Part shown: positions 31,801 through 41,994 of the stretch, one piece after another | How the letters are laid out: every line of letters starts with the position of its first letter | Position numbering within the stretch: the stretch's first letter is position 1 | Origin: Chaetoceros tenuissimus | Lineage: Eukaryota; Bacillariophyta; Thalassiosirophyceae; Chaetocerotales; Chaetocerotaceae | Direction of reading: 5' to 3' | Length of the DNA: 64,000 bases | Assembly (NCBI GenBank): GCA_021927905.1 | Contig: BLLK01000069.1 | Location: 372,001 to 436,000 of the forward strand | Translations under genes and position numbers: made by a program | Notes under the pieces: model-generated | Databases searched by the model: none | Seen by the model: the letters and a program-made list of their open reading frames with translations, nothing else | Told to the model about the DNA's origin: nothing

Positions 31801-34616
31801 GGTAGGTGACACATAGCTACAAATTCCAAACTCAGTCACCTCTTGAAAACCAAATTCTCCTCCTGTCTTTATAACAGTACTCCCTACTTCAAGAGTATAC
31901 GAACCAATTCCATAGCCACAACAGAGTCCATCTCCATATGAATCATAAATAGTAAGCTTGTAATATCCATCAGCTAGATTGATATTTGCCTGTCCTGTAG
32001 AGCCAGATTTAGAGTCACCTTGTGCAACTACATTGTCAGCTTCATTTTTAATTTCCCATGAAGTTTCAGCAGGATAATTATCCAGGGTAATTGAAACAGT
32101 CACAGAGCCGTCATAGCAAGGTGCAGTAGGTGCGGAAGTTGGTACATTAGTCGGATTTGGTGTTGGGGACTTAGTAGGCTATAATATAAAATAACGGAAA
32201 AAATTAGCTTCAAAATGAAAATTCGAAATTTTTTGATTTTTTAATGACTGAAACTTCGCTGCAAAACTTACTGCTGTAGTAGGGGAGCTTGTCGGACTAC
32301 TCGTTGGGGGAGGAATCGTTGGTGACTGTGTAGGCTAAGAAAACAAATCAATCAAAGTGAGACCATGAGTTTCAAGAACTATAACTATATTCATAAATGG
32401 ATTTTCACATCAAAGCAAATAACTTACCGTTGCTGTTGGTGAAGCTGTTGGAACTGGTGCTGCAGTTGGACTAGATGTAGGTGCAGTAGTTGGTGCTTCG
32501 GTCGGTGCCAGTGTTGGTGGTATAGTTGGATTTGGTGTGGGAGACTTGGTGGGCTGTTAATTAAAAGGAAGACATATTAGCTTCAAAGTGAAAAATCGAA
32601 AAAAATGGATTTTCCCACGAATGAAAAGTATCATAAAGACTTACTGCTGTAGAAGGTGAGCTCGTAGGGGAGCTAGATGGACTGCTAGTTGGGGCAGGAG
32701 ATGGTGGATTAGTTGGTGGTACAGTGGGTGATACATTACTGCAAATTCCAAACTGAGTACTTTCTTGGCTACCAAATTCTCCTCCTGTCTTTACAACGGT
32801 ACTTCCAACTTGAAATGTATAGGAACCATTTCCATAAGCACAACAGATGCCGTCTCCAAACGAATCGTAAATGGAAAAGGTGTAGAATCCATCTGCCAAT
32901 ACAATGTTTGATAATCCAGTAGAAGTTCCCTCCACAAGTACATTATCAGCATCATCTCTGATATCCCAAGAAATCTCGCCTGCATAATTGTCTGGAGTAA
33001 TCGATACGGACACAGCTCCAGTATAACATGGAGGAGGATTACCAAAGCGTTCAATCTTGATGTTTGCTCGTGCAGGGTTGGATGACAAATTAATGCTGTT
33101 CACAGTTACTTTGAAGTTTGTATCTGGAGAAGTATACGATCCTCCGCTATTGAGATATGCCAAAATATCTGATTCAGCATATCCAGTTCCCAAGTCACGC
33201 TTATGAACCATGACTTGATCTCCACCTTCTAAAGTACCGCTATTGATACCAGTTTTTCTATTGAAGCTGACATAATAACTTTCATTCAAATCAACCTTTG
33301 CAATGACCATGTCGTCTGTAGCAACATTGGGATTTCCATAGTCGGAGAGTCCAATAAGGTTTCCTTCCCAACCCTCAAATGAGACGGAAACCTGCTTGTC
33401 GTCGTACCAACCAAGTTGCCAGTTCTTTGGTGCATTAAAGCACTGTCTTGGACCGTCGTCGTAACTGTAGCTGAATCCCATCATACCACTCTGATCTCCA
33501 TAAGTTGCTGCTGAACCAGTAGCAGCAGGATCTCCACTATGAGCCAAGACAAGATTGTGTCCAATTTCATGAGCTGTGAAGAAGAAAGGATGTTGTGTCA
33601 ATAATGTTTTGTATAGAACTAATGAAAACGAATGAAAGCTCTTTTTGAAGACTTACCTTGAGCTGACACATAAGTGCACCAGTTATCCGAGTATACAGAA
33701 CGCCAATTGTTAATATTAGCATATGCAATACCACTCATGGTTCCAGCTGGTAGACAGTACATGACATGATTCGCGATTTGGTTTGGGCTACTAACACTGA
33801 ACTTTGCATTCAATGCTTCAACAATGTCATTATTCATTTTAGAATCTCCATCAGTGGATTTGGATGGAACAGTCACTGTGGTTACACCACCATTGATTCC
33901 AGTTCCTGTTGCAGGTTCAAAGTCCAACTGATTGTAGGAACATTGCTTGTACCATGACTGAAGGTTGAGAGAATCATTTGGATTTTCAAAAATGCTCTCT
34001 GCAAGTTGACTTTCAGAAGCAGTCGTAGATTTATCGTCAGCAATTACACGAACAACAAGTACAGATCTAGTTCCAGCACATGATCCTCCGAGGTAGGTAC
34101 CACAGTTTCCTACTTGGGTCTGGAGCTGACGTCCAAGTCTCCTACTTCCTTTACTTCCTTTACTTCCTTTGATATGTTTCTTTCTAAATCCAGGAAGAGA
34201 GTTTGACACGATCTCAGCAGTAGATTCATCGACCATTGCGTCTAAATCAAACGAAAGCTCAACATTTCCAGAAACAAGCTTGCCATTGCCAAAGTTCTCC
34301 TTTATGAAGGCTTTGTCAACATTTTTTACCTTGTAACTTTTTCCACTTGGAGTTTCACAGGTCATGAATTGACCATCAGTTCCATCTTCATATAATATAT
34401 CAACAATGGAAGCAATACATGTTTCATCAAGGCTTTTAAGGTGTCGTTTTTCTCGGAGCTGTGAATTGGAAGAGATCATTAAAAATCAGTAAGATGGGCA
34501 ATTCACATATGTTATTTCTCTAAAAAACAAATGATACTTACAACTTTCATCTCTCCAAGACCATGCTCTGAGCAAAGAGCGATAGAGGAAAGGAATAATG
34601 CAATTGAAGATTTCAT
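28818..34616 (-). CDS. Secreted gametolysin-like (M11) metalloprotease, modular
   Basis: Nine exons: 34616-34542, 34458-33657, 33573-32645, 32553-32428, 32334-32272, 32178-31759, 31669-31140, 31039-29938 and 29861-28818. Every junction has GT-AG and agrees in phase, giving about 1696 residues. A signal peptide (MKSSIALFLSSIALCSEHG) starts it. The catalytic motif HEIGHNLVLAH (residues about 294-304) marks a gametolysin/M11-like zinc protease. PT-rich linkers alternate with four copies of a module ending in YGDG(I/L)CC.YG.GSY (residues about 480-570, 690-790, 1362-1445 and 1475-1560). A galactose-binding-like carbohydrate module (YGGSAELVNC to LLEWIKFKG) spans exons 7-8. A 57-bp repeat codes Ser/Pro/Ala-rich units. 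The tail is Cys-rich. It probably acts outside the cell on wall or mucilage glycoproteins. Confidence 0.85.
30062..30688. repeat. 57-bp coding minisatellite, 11 units
   Basis: Eleven head-to-tail units of exactly 57 bp (the next unit begins at 30689) encode a 19-residue repeat, mostly DAPSASPFASPSA(A/T)PSMSS. Units differ at a handful of positions. Two degenerate edge units carry DKPSSSP. Related but unarrayed PS-rich sequence continues in exon 7 (31490-31660). Confidence 0.95.
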
Positions 34617-35024
34617 AATTCAAATAAGGTCTACACTTCAAGATCAAGATTTGGTTGTATGTGTAAAACCTGCACTTTTGATAATTATGTGAAGAATAAT
34701 GAATGCTCATTTTTCACATTTCCTTCTTGTCATAGCGAAAATAACACTTTTTTAGCCATATCAAAATCGCTAACAATCTTTAATTCTACAAAAATTGTGT
34801 AAGAATGATCGCAGTCCCATGATTAGCTTTTAACCACTATTATAACCGTCACTTTATTTCCATGACACTTGACTTGACTCGACTCTTGACTCCACTCTCC
34901 ACTCAACTCGATTGACCAAGAGAAGCCAAAATAATAACATATCCACCAGACTCACAAAAAGATACAAAATCTCTAAATATCTAAATATCTAAATCTGCAA
35001 CAAGCTATAAATCCACCTTCTAAC
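34617..35024. promoter_or_regulatory. Divergent intergenic region
   Basis: A 408-bp region between the protease gene and the Rieske oxygenase gene. It holds a cluster of (C)GACTC/TTGACT-type words at about 34867-34917. These may be a simple repeat or binding sites. Confidence 0.45.
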
Positions 35025-36215
35025 ATGAAAGGAAAATGGATGCACAGCGTCCATAAAAGGTTGGCTACACATCTGTCCTGTACATCTTCACCAGATGTCA
35101 CCAAGGAAGTTTATAGATGTAGACCGTGGGATTTGTACCATTCAACAAAGAGAAATAAAATACCAGGAATGTTTCCACATTTTGTCCTTCCATCGTGTCT
35201 CTTGCCAAATGGATATATTTCATCACAAACTTACAATGGAAAACCTATATTATTGTATCGAGATTCAGAGAGTGGAACGGTAAAAGCCTTTCTAAACAAA
35301 TGTAGGCATCGAGGTGCACAACTAGTGGGAGCTCATACAACTGTGAAATTGAAGTCTCGCGCTATAGTATGTCCTTATCATGCTTGGACTTATGATATTC
35401 GAGATGGGTCACTGAAGCGTATCCCAGGCGAAGCAGAAGCATTTTCTTGTGTAAAGAAAGAGGATCATGGATTAATACCTCTGTCATGTAAAGAAGTAGC
35501 AGGGGGAATATGGGTATATGGGGATGCAATGAAAGAAGTGGAAGATTTCTCTGAGCACAAACAGGTGCATATTGAAATTGAAGAATTGTTGGATTTGTCC
35601 GCAGAAAGTTTTTCAATGGGGAGAATGGTTGGAACAAAGGAATGGGAAATAGACGCAAACTGGCAAATATCGGTTGAAACATTTTTGGAATCCTATCATG
35701 TTCCTTCTCTGCACAAAAATACTTTGAATATTGTTACACAGGCGAATAACAAAACGGTTCCTATGGTCACTGACCACCTAGATGGATGTGATATTCGAAT
35801 GACGGTGCCTCTTCAAAACTTTGATGCTACATTATATGAGGAGAATGCAAAATCGTTCGTAGAGCAATTTCTTTCATCTACCACTACGACTTACTTTTTA
35901 TTCCCAAATGTATCAATCACACTCACAAAACGATTTGCATTCTTCATGTCAATTGCACCGAGACACGATGATGTCTCCAAAAGCAAAATATCGGCATGGG
36001 CAATAACGTATAATGATCATGAGGAGCAAATGAATCTTTGTCAACGGGATTTGGAAGGTGTTGTGAATGGGGTGGAGGAAGATTGGGATTGTGTAGAAAA
36101 GATATTCAAAAACCTTTCTAAAGATCAAATTTCAATATATGGCTCCTATGAAGGAAACAATATCAAGTTTTTGAATGATGTCAAAAACATAGCCACACAT
36201 TTTGTCAACACATGA
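35025..36215 (+). CDS. Rieske non-haem iron oxygenase
   Basis: A 396-residue protein from one exon. The Rieske [2Fe-2S] site is NKCRHRGAQLVG (Cys-x-His, near residues 93-95) and CPYHAWTYD (Cys-x2-His, near 116-119). The catalytic domain has ETFLESYHVPSLH with the two iron-binding histidines. A downstream Glu/Asp-rich stretch (NGVEEDWDCVEKIF) is placed where the carboxylate ligand is expected. The fold is that of the alpha subunit of aromatic-ring hydroxylases. Choline monooxygenase and chlorophyllide-type oxygenases are relatives, and the substrate cannot be inferred. No clear plastid presequence is seen (start MKGKWMHSVHKRLATHLS; a mitochondrial presequence is possible). Confidence 0.85.
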   Translation: MKGKWMHSVHKRLATHLSCTSSPDVTKEVYRCRPWDLYHSTKRNKIPGMFPHFVLPSCLLPNGYISSQTYNGKPILLYRDSESGTVKAFLNKCRHRGAQLVGAHTTVKLKSRAIVCPYHAWTYDIRDGSLKRIPGEAEAFSCVKKEDHGLIPLSCKEVAGGIWVYGDAMKEVEDFSEHKQVHIEIEELLDLSAESFSMGRMVGTKEWEIDANWQISVETFLESYHVPSLHKNTLNIVTQANNKTVPMVTDHLDGCDIRMTVPLQNFDATLYEENAKSFVEQFLSSTTTTYFLFPNVSITLTKRFAFFMSIAPRHDDVSKSKISAWAITYNDHEEQMNLCQRDLEGVVNGVEEDWDCVEKIFKNLSKDQISIYGSYEGNNIKFLNDVKNIATHFVNT

Positions 36216-36254
36216 AACCTAACAATGTATTATAATTGAAATAATTCGTGAAAT

Positions 36255-37933
36255 CTAAACCGATGAATCTTGAATCAACCTCCTTCTGCGCTCTAGCTCG
36301 TCTCGAACAACTTTCTTTTTCATTAGGATTCGTGCATCAACAATTTTCTTATCCAACACTTTGAAAAAGTCATCGTACTCCTCATCATTGGGTGCTAATA
36401 AATCTCTCACTTCAGAAGGATTTTCTTTCATATTCTTTTCTTTCAGAGCCTTGCGAGTTTCAGGGCCAAGAAAATCCTCTTCGCGCAGTGTTCTGATTCC
36501 AGCCTTGACTTCAACAATTTCTTCCTGTAGCCTTAGTTTGTGATCTTTCAACATTGAAACTAGTGACTTTGCTGTCTCTTTAGAACTCCATACGTCGCTG
36601 CTATATTTGTTGACGAGATGATTGATCTCGTCAATCATCTCTGTCAGAAATTCCTCGGAGAAGTTGTATTCTCTAGATTCTAGACCAACTCTATCTAGAA
36701 AAGTCTTTTGGCCTTTCTTACGAATGTATAGTTCGTCCCAAAGGCAATCCCATATGCTTTCAGGAACAAGAAAGTTGGAAATCCCTTTCAAACCTTGAAG
36801 GATTCTTCCAATCTTCAGATTTTCTATGTATCCTTTCGACGGATCCTGAAGCCGATCAGCAGATATCACTTCTACAGGCTCGCAACCGGAGGTAATCAAA
36901 GCACATCTTTGGTCGTAAGCAGGAATACTATCAGGGTTATCCCCCACTACTTCAGTATAATCATCGCCATCTGCATGCTGATGGAAGAAATCTGGAGATT
37001 GAGTGAGGTACCAATGCCTTGCAGTCACAAGCTCTTTCGTATTCCAATCACGCAATAGCCCACCTTCCATCCAAAAGTCAATGAACCAGCCTAAAGAAAT
37101 ATACGTGTAAAAATTAGTGAGACTTCCTCCCATCATAAGTTCAATGACCAAAACTCATGTAATAGCAACAATTGACTTACCATACATGTGAATATCAAGC
37201 ATAGCTTGACTATCTCGCCAAGCATAGAAAAATTCCTAAATGTAGAAGAAGGCGCTTATTGTGAGTCTAATAGTTGGGTTAAACATACTCATTTCAATTT
37301 ATAAATGTACATCAATCTTCTCACCTTTGGAGGAACAGAATTATACAAGTTGTCTTCATTTAGTAAAGCTTCTTCATAGTTTGAAGGATACCCCAAATCC
37401 CACATTATATCGTGGAATTCCACCAAAGTTTCTCTGATGTATCTAACTACAAGTACAACTTTATCTATTGCATCTCCCCATGACCAGCAACCATCGTAAT
37501 GTGGATAATTGCTTTTGATGAAAGGATGATTTGTCAATTCTCCAATTGTAAAAGCCCATTCATCTTCGGTCATCCATCCTGTCAAGGCTTCCATTTGTAA
37601 AAACACTAATCGCTTGTCACCAGATGGAAAGCCTACAATGAGGGTTTTGTCCCATTGTTCATCGTCTGGAATAAAGTACCTAGGTGGTTGCCATTCGCAA
37701 GTACCACCTCCTAGATCAATACTAAGACTTCTTAGTGTGCTGTGTATAGCTTCACCTATAAAGTTCCTTGTTTCTCCTGGGGAAAGAGTCATGGTAAAAA
37801 ATATAAACGAGATGATGAGCAATCCAAGTATTCCTCGTGACTTATTCTTGGTCCTTGGGACCTGTACCATGGCCACATTCCGATTCTTGACCATGGAATC
37901 AATGTATCTCTTTGGTATTAGCTCTACTTTCAT
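36255..37933 (-). CDS. Type II membrane protein, sulfotransferase-like
   Basis: Exons are 37933-37325, about 37235-37181, and 37090-36255. The donors are GTGAGA and GTAAGT, and the spliced frame gives about 499 residues. A single N-terminal membrane anchor (residues about 33-50, GILGLLIISFIFFTMTL) suggests a Golgi type II topology. The lumenal part begins TLIVGFPSGDKRLVFLQMEAL, resembling the 5'-phosphosulfate-binding loop, and has KVVLVVRYIRETLVEFHDIMW in the place of the second PAPS-binding motif. The C-terminus is a long charged coiled-coil. The sulfotransferase assignment is by general resemblance only. A glycosyltransferase-like or unknown Golgi protein remains possible. Confidence 0.6.
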
Positions 37934-38992
37934 TCTTTTGTGAAAAAGTGAATGATTACAAAAGTGATATATGGGAGATGGAAGGGCCCAACGTTCTGTT
38001 CACGGCAACGGTTGTTCACGTATTGAACTCATTTCTTCGTTCTAGATGAGTAAGCAAACCGTGAACCAAAAAGTGATTAAATTTTCTCTCGGTCTTTCGC
38101 TCGGCTTTTTAGCCACTTTTAGAGTGATCAAATGACTTTGTGACACGTTTAAATTAAATTTGAATGTAGATTCTGCTACTCTCTATGAATCTTTACCCCT
38201 CAATCAAATCACAAAAGTAACCTTAATAATAACTATTTCCATATTAACTCAATAATTTTTACACATCTATCATGTATTCATGTCAAATTCATTCATTATA
38301 TATTCCAATATTTTGTATCGGGAAAATATGACTTTTCCATGCCCTAGTCGGGGTACCGCTTTAGGCCTATTGACCTGTCAACAGTATCCAGCATCTGAGC
38401 ACGACTCATAAAATTGGCGCGAACAAAAGTGATGGTATCTTTGGCAAGCTTTTGCACATTTCAATGGCTGCAAAAGAGTTCGGTGGACTTCATTGCAGAC
38501 TGATAGTCTATTGGATTGAAATGAAAGTACGTTGCGTTGTTAGACTGCATCATTGACCGTACAACAAGTCTTATATTTTTCAATCATTTCAAGTAGTTCC
38601 TACTGAAAACCAAAGCCTTTTTGTGTGAAAGAGGTTCCCCCTTACATGCCTGTAAGTGCACCAGCTAACGTTTGAATGATAAAGGAAGGATGAGTTCACG
38701 TTGGAGGGTTCTGATAGAAATTTGAGAAGGGTCAAAACATCACAGATGCAGACTTGCATTGGCTGTTGAATCATTCATCCTACAACGTACTTGTTACGAA
38801 AGATATTTCATTCTTTTTGTTTTACTCACTCAATTATTTTTCATTTATTTATATTTTGAGCAGTCCGAGATTATTTCCAAGAATATCTTCTTGACTCCTC
38901 CTAGTGCACCTTCCTGACGACCCCCACAGTAACAGGATTCAGTAAATTATAAATTCATTAGAAATCAAATACAAAAAACAATCGATAAAATC
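37934..38992. other. Long intergenic region with two promoters
   Basis: A 1059-bp AT-rich region between head-to-head genes. A more GC-rich patch near 38340-38400 (GTCGGGGTACCGC) was noted. No RNA gene or repeat was identified. Confidence 0.5.
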
Positions 38993-40472
38993 ATGACTGA
39001 TCAAAACGAAGAAACAGTGAGCAATGCTGAATTGCCACTTTCCTGCATTACCAGTGACTACGTATACACAAGTGACGAGAGTCTCAACAATGAAATGGAA
39101 AACCAAAGTGACAATAATACTTCATCCAACCATGAATCATCTAATTCTAATATGCCTTCCCTGGGTGACGAATTTGATAATGCTTCTGGAGCTTCAGGTG
39201 AAATTGATAGAGAATACACTGGACAATTTGAAGGACCGTAAGTATCCTTCAGTATTTATATTATATGTATCCGAACTCTTCCTCATACTAATCACATTAT
39301 ATTTCCAATGTTACAGTGAAAAAACTCTTGAAGTATGCTTTCGTCGTAGAGATGGTAAAATTGTTGATTCGTCCTGCGTACAAGTGGAATCTCCATCTGT
39401 ACCATATGCAAAAGCTGGACTCCGTCTTTTGACGCGTGCAGACCTTGATGCTATTTGCAAGAGAGCTAGATGCACCATTCTTTCATCCATCTCCAACACC
39501 TATGTTGATGCATACGTACTATCCGAGTCATCTCTGTTTGTATACAACTACATGATTGTTATCAAAACTTGTGGAACTACCACTCTTCTTAGATGCCTAG
39601 CATTGGTCATTGAGCTCGGAAGAAGATTGGAGCTTGAATTGGATTGGGTAGGATATTCCCGTAAAAACTTCAATTTTCCAGACGATCAATGCTTTCCACA
39701 TGGATCATTCACTCAGGAATTGGAATATTTGAATCAACACAAGAGACTTTGTGATAAGTTGGATGGAAATGGATACACACTTGGACCAATCACTGATGAT
39801 CACTGGTTCGTATTTGTGGCAGATCAGACCATCCGTGCGAGACCAGAAATGGAAAATGATCGTGTATTGAACATTATGATGTTTGACTTTGATTTGGACG
39901 TTGCTGATTTGTTCTATTATGATAAATATGAACAACGCAAAGAAGGGGAATCTGAAGATGAAGCTACTAGACGCATTTCTTTTGAACAGACCAAAGCTGC
40001 TGGAATTGATGCTTTGTGTCCAGGAGCATTGTTTGATCCTAGAGCTTTTGAGCCATGTGGATACTCTATGAATGCGATCCTCTACAAGTCCTATTATACC
40101 ATGCATATTACTCCTGAGGAGGGATCTTCTTACGCAAGTTTCGAAACAAACCAGAAATTGCCATCTTATACCTCTCTCATCAACAATGTTGTGAGAACCT
40201 TTAGGCCAAGAAGATTTGTAATTACACTCATGGCAGATGAAGGAGGACTTTCCGAGATCAAGGGTAGCCCACTCGTTGATACCAAGGAATTTTCTCGCAT
40301 CAATGTACCTCCAAAGTCAAAGGCTGATACTAAGCTCGCTTACAGAAGAACTAACATTGCATCTATCAAAGTCGAGGATGACTGTTGCTGTATGATGGGT
40401 AACTGGGTCATTGACAATAGAGTTCAGGAGAATAATAACGAAACTCGTTACCGTGGAATGTCGTTTGCATAG
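38993..40472 (+). CDS. AMD1: S-adenosylmethionine decarboxylase proenzyme
   Basis: Two exons: 38993-39237 and 39317-40472, with a 79-bp intron (donor GTAAGT, acceptor TTACAG). The product is about 466 residues. The core starts FEGPEKTLEV. It has the autocatalytic cleavage site LSESSLFVY (the second Ser of ESS becomes the pyruvoyl group), the catalytic Cys in KTCGTTTLL, and the YSMN region of the active site. The enzyme makes decarboxylated AdoMet, the aminopropyl donor for spermidine, spermine and, in diatoms, long-chain polyamines. The first 80 residues, all of exon 1, form an acidic, Asn/Ser-rich extension that animal and plant enzymes lack. Confidence 0.93.
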
Positions 40473-41253
40473 ATTGCCGCTATTGAATGAAATACAATGA
40501 AGATACCGCCACGGTTTAGCAATAGGTGAATATAATATAATATAAGTAAATTTTGAAAAGAAAATGCCAGGTGTGAGCATATATATGAATATGAAACAAA
40601 ATGGAGTTCAGCTTTAACGCTTTAACAACATCCAAGTGAAAAGAAATAGAAGAATTTATATTTTAATAAAGTGCACGAAAGTAAAGTCATAGTCAATCTT
40701 CCAAAGGCAAAAATCTCAGTCACATTTTCATGTATATACTCATGTGCAATAAATAATATGAATATTTTAGACTCTATCTGCATCTTCTTGAGAATTTTCC
40801 TACGAATACAAAAAAAGTAGTAACTACTATCCACATTTCATCCCTCATTATTTTCGTTATAAAATCCTCTTGATGGTGATGGAGAATGGAGAATTTTTGA
40901 CGTGATGAGAGTGTCACTGGTTTCGGACTTACGCATGGATGATGGTTGCCTGGCCTCTGCCTCTCTAATACTTATTGGCTCTTTTTAGGAAGGTTTTTCG
41001 TTGAAAGGATTGAAATTTCTACTTCCGAAAATTAGACAGAAGTTCTCTTGTAAAATAAAGAAGATGGTAGATGACCCGTCGCAGTTCGTCTTGCTTTTCA
41101 AAGAGGAGAACTTTGATTGGCCAAAAATTAGGCTAAAGGCCATTTGTAACGAAATTACACGAGCAAACACACCACTGCTGCCGGCCAACGCATACTACCT
41201 AATCCATACAACTTTGTACAATTCGGATTATTTCTTCCCCTTCTTTTCTTTTT
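40473..41253. other. Intergenic region
   Basis: Roughly 780 bp downstream of the decarboxylase gene. Short frames at 40622-40834 and 41001-41360 show no protein-like content. The tRNA-like sequence begins at 41254. Confidence 0.5.
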
Positions 41254-41326
41254 CTTGTGGGGATCGAACCCACAACCACACGATTTCAGAGTCGTCGTGC
41301 GCTCTACCGACTAAGCTATTCGGCTA
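41254..41326 (-). other. tRNA-like sequence without a normal acceptor stem
   Basis: Read on the minus strand, it has a perfect A-box-like D arm (TAGCTTAGTCGGTAGAGC), a 5-bp anticodon-type stem CACGA/TCGTG with an 11-nt loop containing CTCTGAA, and a T arm GTGGG-TTCGATC-CCCAC. The bases flanking the T arm (AAGAAAA) cannot pair with the 5' end (GCCGAA), and the anticodon loop is 4 nt too long. It is therefore a degenerate tRNA, perhaps from a tRNA-Gln(CTG), or the head of a tRNA-derived SINE. The poly-A/G stretch beyond the T arm would fit the latter weakly. Confidence 0.55.
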
Positions 41327-41365
41327 TTACTGCATAGTAGAGTGCTACTGCAAAATATAATCTCT

Positions 41366-41494
41366 AAGTGCCTGCGGCGCACCGCCACAAAGTGGTAGAG
41401 GTGGTCACAAAGTGGTAGAGGGCGAGTCGCTGCGCTCCTTTACCGCCCTCTAACACTTTGTGAACCTCTAACACTTTGTGGTGCCTGCGGCGCC
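41366..41494. repeat. GC-rich inverted repeat with flanking direct repeats
   Basis: The arms 41383-41424 and 41444-41483 are about 40 bp each and pair with few mismatches. Each arm itself holds two CACAAAGTG(G/T)TAGAGG units. The loop is about 19 nt (AGTCGCTGCGCTCCTTTA). The direct repeat GTGCCTGCGGCGC flanks it on both sides (about 41368-41380 and 41481-41493). The GC content is clearly above its surroundings. It looks like a small non-autonomous mobile element or a structured regulatory element. Confidence 0.75.
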
Positions 41495-41994
41495 CTAAAG
41501 AAAGGATGCACACGTACGCTGCGCGGCGGCGAACCCTTGGACTCTCCCGTGATCAGCTTATTGGTTGGTTTTAATGCGAATTTGTTGGTTATGTAGAAGT
41601 TGGTATGTTTTGTACTGGAGTCATTTTGGGTCATTTGACAGGTGTCAAGTTGTGTATGATTCGGATCCAATTGTGTATAATTTCGGATTCCTGCGCCGGC
41701 CAACCGTCACCTGGCACTTGCCTTCTCGCCATTTTATCCAAGGTGAGTACCAGCTACTCTCTCACACAACTTGAACTTCTTCATCTCCGATCACAACATA
41801 ACACAAATCAAGTTTCACACATACAGGTGTAGAAGGTAATAGAAAATTCCTTCATAAATCTGCACTGTACATAAAAGCACACAACAATTTCGAACACTTT
41901 TGTCTTCAAGCTCAGTACCTTTCTCCTTTCTCACTCCTCACGAACAAATCGTCAAAAAGAAGGTCGTGTCTCAGCAAAAGCCAAATTTTCTAAA
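41495..41994. other. Upstream region of Cys/His-domain gene
   Basis: About 500 bp between the inverted repeat and the next gene. It holds a further GC-rich patch (41510-41535) and a pyrimidine-rich leader. No gene is seen. Confidence 0.5.

Noticed and set aside
41254-41326. A working tRNA-Gln(CTG).
   Set aside because: The acceptor strands do not pair and the anticodon loop is too long, so it is kept only as tRNA-like.
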